Source: Gemmatimonas sp. (lineage in GTDB: Bacteria > Gemmatimonadota > Gemmatimonadetes > Gemmatimonadales > Gemmatimonadaceae). Taken from it: DNA of 64,000 nucleotides. The translations under genes and the position numbers were made by a program. Position 1 is the stretch's first letter, and the number at the start of each line of letters is the position of its first letter. The notes beneath the pieces are model-generated. The model searched no databases. It was given only the letters and a program-made list of their open reading frames with translations, and was not told where the DNA came from. The DNA lies in the NCBI GenBank assembly GCA_023910675.1, contig JAAVWC010000004.1, positions 164,016 through 228,015 on the forward strand, read 5' to 3'. This document shows positions 60,082-64,000 of the stretch, in pieces.

Positions 60082-62199
60082 TCAGAACGTGGTGCGTTCC
60101 GCACCCTCCAACTGCCGACGCACCACCGCCAAAATCTGCTCGGTGGTCGCCGGCTTGGGGATGAAGTTTTCTCCCGGCATCATCGTCACGTCCGACGGGT
60201 CGTACTCGGGGTCGTACCCGCTCGTGAAGGCAATCGGCAGCATTGGGTTGGCGCGTCGCAGTTCGCGGGCCAGCGCGGTGCCGCTCATGCCCCCCGGCAT
60301 GACCAGGTCGGTGAGGACGAGATCGACACTCGCCTGATTGCGCAGCCACCAATCCAGCGCCTCGACGCCGTTCACCGCCGTGAACACGCGGTACCCTTCG
60401 CGCTCGAGCACCCGCTCCATGAGCCGGCGCACCGTGGCTTCGTCTTCCACGACGAGCACCGCGGCAATGGGCGCCGGCGCGGTGTCCTCCGGGGTGTCGA
60501 TCGCCGGTGCCGCAGGGGATGGGACGGGCAAGGGCTCGTGGCTCAGCGGAAGCCACACGTCCATGGTAGTTCCGCGTCCCCTCACCGATGTGACGCGAAT
60601 GGTGCCGCGATGCTGCTGCACGATGCCGTACGCCGTCGCGAGTCCCAGCCCGGTACCCTGCCCCGGCGGCTTGGTGGTGAAGAACGGTTCGAAGAGGCGC
60701 GGCAGATGTTCGTCGGCGATACCGGTGCCGGTGTCCTGCACACGAAACACCGCATAGTCGCCCACGGGTAAATCCGGCACGCTCTCGTTCACGACGTCGC
60801 GGCGCGTTTCGATGTGAATGGCGCCGCCCTGTGGTTGGGCATCGCGCGCGTTGAGCACGAGGTTGAGCAGCACCTGCTCCAGCATGCCCCCGTCGGCCGC
60901 GATGACCAGCGGCTCCGGTGGCGTGGTCAGCGTGAGGGTGTGTGAACTCGGCACGACACGTCGCAGCAGCCGGATGTGCGTCTGGACGAGCGCCGTGAGA
61001 TCGAGCAAGTGCTGCTGCATGGCCTGCTGTCGGCTGAACACGAGCAGCTGGCGCGTGAGCCGTGCGGCCCGCTGCGCCGATGATTCCACATCGGTGACGA
61101 GTTCTCGCGCCATGCGCGGCATGTCGCGCACAAGCCGCAGCTCTTCGAGCTGCAGCATGATCGCCGAAAGGACGTTATTGAAGTCGTGCGCGACGCCGCC
61201 GACGAGCTGGCCAATGGCTTCCATCTTCTGACTTTGCCGCAGCCGCTGTTCACTGCTGCGGAGCGCTTCAACCATGCGCGCGTTCTGTGCGGCGGTTTCC
61301 TGCGTTTCCCGCAGCGCCGTCGCGAGCACCAGCGAAGTCACGGAGAGGACACCGACGAACACTTGCAACGCGGTGAGCATCCCGCCGGCCGACGCACCGC
61401 CCAACCCCAAGGGTTGGCCGTTGACAAGCAGAATCATGCCCACGCTGGAGACGCCGAGCACGGCAAGCAGCGCGCCGACCTGGCCGAAGCGCAGCGTAGC
61501 CCACAATACCGGCACGATCAGCAGGTACGGGCTGGCAGTGACTTCCCCCACAATGCGCCGCTCAAGCAGCGCCCACACCGACGACGAGACGATCACGAGA
61601 CCAAGCACCACCGTCTCGATGTACGCCGACGACCGCCGCTGAAACGTCGTGCGCAGCGCCGGCATGGCGAGCAGCAGCAGCGTCAACGGCGTCACGATGA
61701 TGAACGCGATCATGTCGCCGATCATCCATACGGCCGCCGACTCGACGAACGCGGACTGGTTGAAGTGTCGGGCAACGAGCGCTGCGGGGAGGCTGGCCAC
61801 CGCCGTCGCCGCGAAAGTGCCGCCGAGTACGACCCACACGTCACGCAAACGCGCAAAGCGAATGGGCGTCGGGGCGGCGCGTCGAATGAGCGCCTCGGCA
61901 ATGGTGAGCTCGAACAGCCCCACGCAGAGGTAGGCCAACGCGGGTGGCGTGGCGAACCCCTGCAGCAGGTTGGAGATCGTATCGATGGCGACATAGCCAC
62001 CGAAGACGAGCCGCCTGTGGTCGCGCGGCAGCGTCAGCAGGGCGGCGAGCGCGAGTCCTGCCGGGGGCCACGCGGGGGCAAGCGGGCCCCCAAAGCGGAT
62101 GAACGACAGCGAGAGCGCGTGCGCCAAGAACGTCGCGAGGGCGAAGCCCAGGAGACGGCGCGACTGCAATCCTGCTGGAAGACCCCACGCTGTCGGCAT
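60082..62199 (-). CDS. MASE1 hybrid sensor histidine kinase with receiver domain
   Basis: A 705-residue membrane kinase. The N-terminal MASE1 domain has about eight to nine spans (GGPLAPAWPPAGLALAALLT, VWVVLGGTFAATAVASLPA). The HisKA box is GGVAHDFNNVL (phospho-His near 346). HATPase motifs are NLVLNARDAQPQ, VQDTGTGIADEH and GTGLGLATAYGIV. A C-terminal receiver has VVEDEATVRRLM, the phospho-Asp in DLVLTDLVMPGG and KP near the end. MASE1 is an integral membrane sensory domain without a known ligand. No separate regulator gene lies beside it. Confidence 0.93.
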   Translation of the reverse strand: MPTAWGLPAGLQSRRLLGFALATFLAHALSLSFIRFGGPLAPAWPPAGLALAALLTLPRDHRRLVFGGYVAIDTISNLLQGFATPPALAYLCVGLFELTIAEALIRRAAPTPIRFARLRDVWVVLGGTFAATAVASLPAALVARHFNQSAFVESAAVWMIGDMIAFIIVTPLTLLLLAMPALRTTFQRRSSAYIETVVLGLVIVSSSVWALLERRIVGEVTASPYLLIVPVLWATLRFGQVGALLAVLGVSSVGMILLVNGQPLGLGGASAGGMLTALQVFVGVLSVTSLVLATALRETQETAAQNARMVEALRSSEQRLRQSQKMEAIGQLVGGVAHDFNNVLSAIMLQLEELRLVRDMPRMARELVTDVESSAQRAARLTRQLLVFSRQQAMQQHLLDLTALVQTHIRLLRRVVPSSHTLTLTTPPEPLVIAADGGMLEQVLLNLVLNARDAQPQGGAIHIETRRDVVNESVPDLPVGDYAVFRVQDTGTGIADEHLPRLFEPFFTTKPPGQGTGLGLATAYGIVQQHRGTIRVTSVRGRGTTMDVWLPLSHEPLPVPSPAAPAIDTPEDTAPAPIAAVLVVEDEATVRRLMERVLEREGYRVFTAVNGVEALDWWLRNQASVDLVLTDLVMPGGMSGTALARELRRANPMLPIAFTSGYDPEYDPSDVTMMPGENFIPKPATTEQILAVVRRQLEGAERTTF

Positions 62200-62216
62200 T
62201 GACGATCCGCAAAAGC

Positions 62217-63362
62217 TCAGGCGGAGGTAGGCGTCTCCAGGCGTCGTCGCATGGTGATCCCGATCACGGTCCAGCCAACCAGCGCGAGCGCGTAGCCATA
62301 CGGCGCATACGCCGCCGTCACGCCGCACCCCAGTGCTAGGATGAACGCCCTTGGGGTGCGCCACTGATCCCGCACTAACCATAGCACCGTCAGCGCTTCG
62401 ACGAGCAGCAACGCGCCCAGAATGGGCCTGGGCACGAGGCGCTGAAAGGTCGCGGGATCACCCACCAGCAGCAGGCCGGCCAGCACGAGCGCGACGCCAT
62501 AAATGACCGCGCTGCCACCGGTGCGCGCGCCAAAGGCGTAGTGACCGGCAATACCCCCCGAGCCATGACACACCGGCAGTCCACCCAGCGGCGCGGCGAG
62601 CAGGTTCATGAGCCCATAGGTGGTGCCGATCCGTCGTACCGTGAGCGGCTCGCGCGCGGGGAAGAAGTCGGTGACCACCTGTCGTGTGGCGAGCACGGAA
62701 TTGCCAAGCGACAGCGCGATCTGCGGGAGCGCGAGCAGCAGGGCGGCGCGTCCAAATTCCTCGGAGGTGGGCCACCGCGTGGGGAACGTGGGGAGTTGGA
62801 ATGCCCAGGGGCCGGGCAGACTGGCAGGCCAGGTGACCGCGGCGAAGACGAGGCCAAGGGCGAGCACCACGAGGCCGGCGGGGAGCGTGTGATGGCGCCG
62901 CAGCAGCACGATGAGCGTGAGCGCGGCGGCCGCGAGCAGCCACCCGGCCGTCCCGTGTCCCGGCAGGAAGCGGGTCAGGGCGAGCGTGAGCAGCTGGAGG
63001 CCCAGTCCCACCTGGATGCCGCGCACCACGGGCTTGGGGACGGTGCGGGCAAGCCACGCCAGCGCCCCCGTGTTGGCGAGGATGAGCATCACCACGCCCA
63101 CGATGAGCCCCCCCGCCGCGAGGAGCGTGGGCGCGATTTTGCCGGCAATGGCGATGGCCGCCATGGCCTTGAGCGGCTGCACCGGCATGGGAAGCCGGTA
63201 GACGACCCCCGAGGCGATCTGCAGGAGCCCGAAGGCCACGAACGCGGCAGGGGCGTCCATGCCCGTGGCCAGCACCACCCCGACAAGGAGGGGGAGATCG
63301 GTGCCGAGGTCACCGAAGGCGCCGGCGAATTCCTGGCGGGTGAAGGAGAGGGGGTGGGACAT
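62217..63362 (-). CDS. MOT1/SulP-like molybdate or sulfate transporter
   Basis: A 381-residue inner-membrane transporter with about ten spans. It has the MOT1-type segments EFAGAFGDLGTDLPLLVG (near 11), LPMPVQPLKAMAAIAIAG (near 57) and NLLAAPLGGLPVCHGSGGIA (near 265), close relatives of SulP motifs. Molybdate would suit the molybdenum enzyme encoded at 10.3-13 kb, but that link is inference. TAA of the preceding gene abuts its ATG. The hybrid kinase follows 17 nt later. Confidence 0.88.
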   Translation of the reverse strand: MSHPLSFTRQEFAGAFGDLGTDLPLLVGVVLATGMDAPAAFVAFGLLQIASGVVYRLPMPVQPLKAMAAIAIAGKIAPTLLAAGGLIVGVVMLILANTGALAWLARTVPKPVVRGIQVGLGLQLLTLALTRFLPGHGTAGWLLAAAALTLIVLLRRHHTLPAGLVVLALGLVFAAVTWPASLPGPWAFQLPTFPTRWPTSEEFGRAALLLALPQIALSLGNSVLATRQVVTDFFPAREPLTVRRIGTTYGLMNLLAAPLGGLPVCHGSGGIAGHYAFGARTGGSAVIYGVALVLAGLLLVGDPATFQRLVPRPILGALLLVEALTVLWLVRDQWRTPRAFILALGCGVTAAYAPYGYALALVGWTVIGITMRRRLETPTSA

Positions 63363-63844
63363 TTAGCGGGAAACAGGGACGCGATGTATGCTCGCGCGCA
63401 ACATCGGCAGCGCCAGCACCCACCAGAGCGGTAATGCCTGCACCCGCGCCACGAAGAGTAGCAGCCCCGCGAACCACATGGCGGTAGACCACAGCAACCG
63501 GGTGCGTGGTTGACGCAACGACGAGGGGAGAAGCGGTAACACCAGCAACAGGAAAGGCGGTAGTTGCGACCAAATCGGTGCCGACCGGAACCACACGAAC
63601 CCCGGCAGCACCTGCGCCACCTCGCGCAGCCGGTCCCCCGTGCGCGCCGGTAGCGGCGCATCGGCGTTGGCCAGTGGCGACCACCAAGCCAACAGTATCG
63701 CGGCTGACAAGACCAGAAGCAGATCGCCAACCGAGGGGCGCGATGAAGCCCCGCCGGGAACCGCGGCCGCGCTGTTACCTTTCACTGCGCGATCGGGTCT
63801 TCCGTCGACAATCCCTGCGTGTTCTCCCCCTGCACCCCGCCCTG

Positions 63845-63857
<13 letters not shown>
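63363..63857 (-). CDS. Membrane protein of unknown function
   Basis: An open frame of 164 residues with spans near 44-60 (VGDLLLVLSAAILLAWWS), 98-112 and 127-155 and a disordered, Gly/Ala/Arg-rich N-terminus. The likely start is a GTG at 63785 rather than the ATG at 63857, because the latter overlaps the divergent ABC gene by 13 nt and codes only for disordered sequence. It ends directly at the MOT1-like start codon (TAA-ATG), so the two are cotranscribed. Confidence 0.55.

Positions 63858-64000
<143 letters not shown>

Overview
The window looks like chromosomal DNA from a member of the Gemmatimonadota, probably Gemmatimonas or a close relative. The DNA is very GC-rich. The clues are the SufR-SufBCD-SufU-SufS cluster, a lipoprotein carrying only a SusC/RagA-type TonB plug, a kinase/PP2C pair, an exported VWA-protein remnant, and a light-dependent protochlorophyllide reductase (16103-17080). 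That last gene, on established knowledge, occurs outside oxygenic phototrophs mainly in aerobic anoxygenic phototrophs, including a few Gemmatimonadota. The species assignment is inference; no rRNA, tRNA or photosynthesis gene cluster lies in the window.

Layout. 0.2-8 kb is a copper/metal region: copZ-copA-csoR on the minus strand with a G-tract CsoR-type operator, then a plug lipoprotein, a small exported His-rich protein, an outer-membrane barrel and an exported protein with a His/Met-rich linker. 8-25.5 kb holds a Ser/Thr kinase, a decayed sugar dehydrogenase, an isoquinoline-1-oxidoreductase-type molybdoenzyme (two subunits), phosphoglucomutase, a PP2C phosphatase, LPOR, an iron-reductase-like PepSY protein, a patatin, glutamate dehydrogenase, a matrixin protease, a PDZ protein and an ECF sigma/anti-sigma pair. 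26-35 kb has a serine hydrolase with a histone-H1-like tail, a SufT-like protein, an LspA-like protein lacking one catalytic Asp, RNase D, a three-gene overlapping membrane operon, a 7Fe/8Fe ferredoxin, and a YhbY-M23 operon. 35.3-42.4 kb is the suf Fe-S assembly operon (sufR-B-C-D-U-Rieske-S-U2). 43.8-53.3 kb holds a vanadium-haloperoxidase/PAP2 protein with a barrel partner, a phosphodiester glycosidase, a VTT membrane protein, an HD hydrolase with tgt, a four-helix-bundle protein, GlpF and an MBL-fold protein. 53.3-59.4 kb is a decay zone: an intact IS5-type element, a frameshifted penicillin acylase and several gene remnants. 59.4-64 kb ends with a small PepSY protein, a MASE1 hybrid histidine kinase, a MOT1-type anion transporter and the start of an ABC ATPase.

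The most unusual feature is the intergenic DNA. Five or six unrelated-looking families of large, mirror-symmetric repeats occupy the spacers. One (four copies, about 350 bp) has arms made of repeated CTGCYMCTGCGGTT words around two inward-facing intrinsic-terminator hairpins. It fills the space after stop codons, in three of four cases between convergent genes. Another (about 120 bp hairpin unit) is present as a 12-unit tandem array at 42402-43830, as a single copy at 19464-19573, and as a copy split by the IS. A third contains about 14 GGGGTC units inside a long palindrome. Two further families sit inside the suf operon and upstream of iorA.

Many genes have a TANNNT hexamer exactly 5-7 nt before the start codon and no Shine-Dalgarno sequence. 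This suggests that leaderless transcription is common here. Genes inside operons more often use Shine-Dalgarno sites or ATGA/GTGA overlaps.
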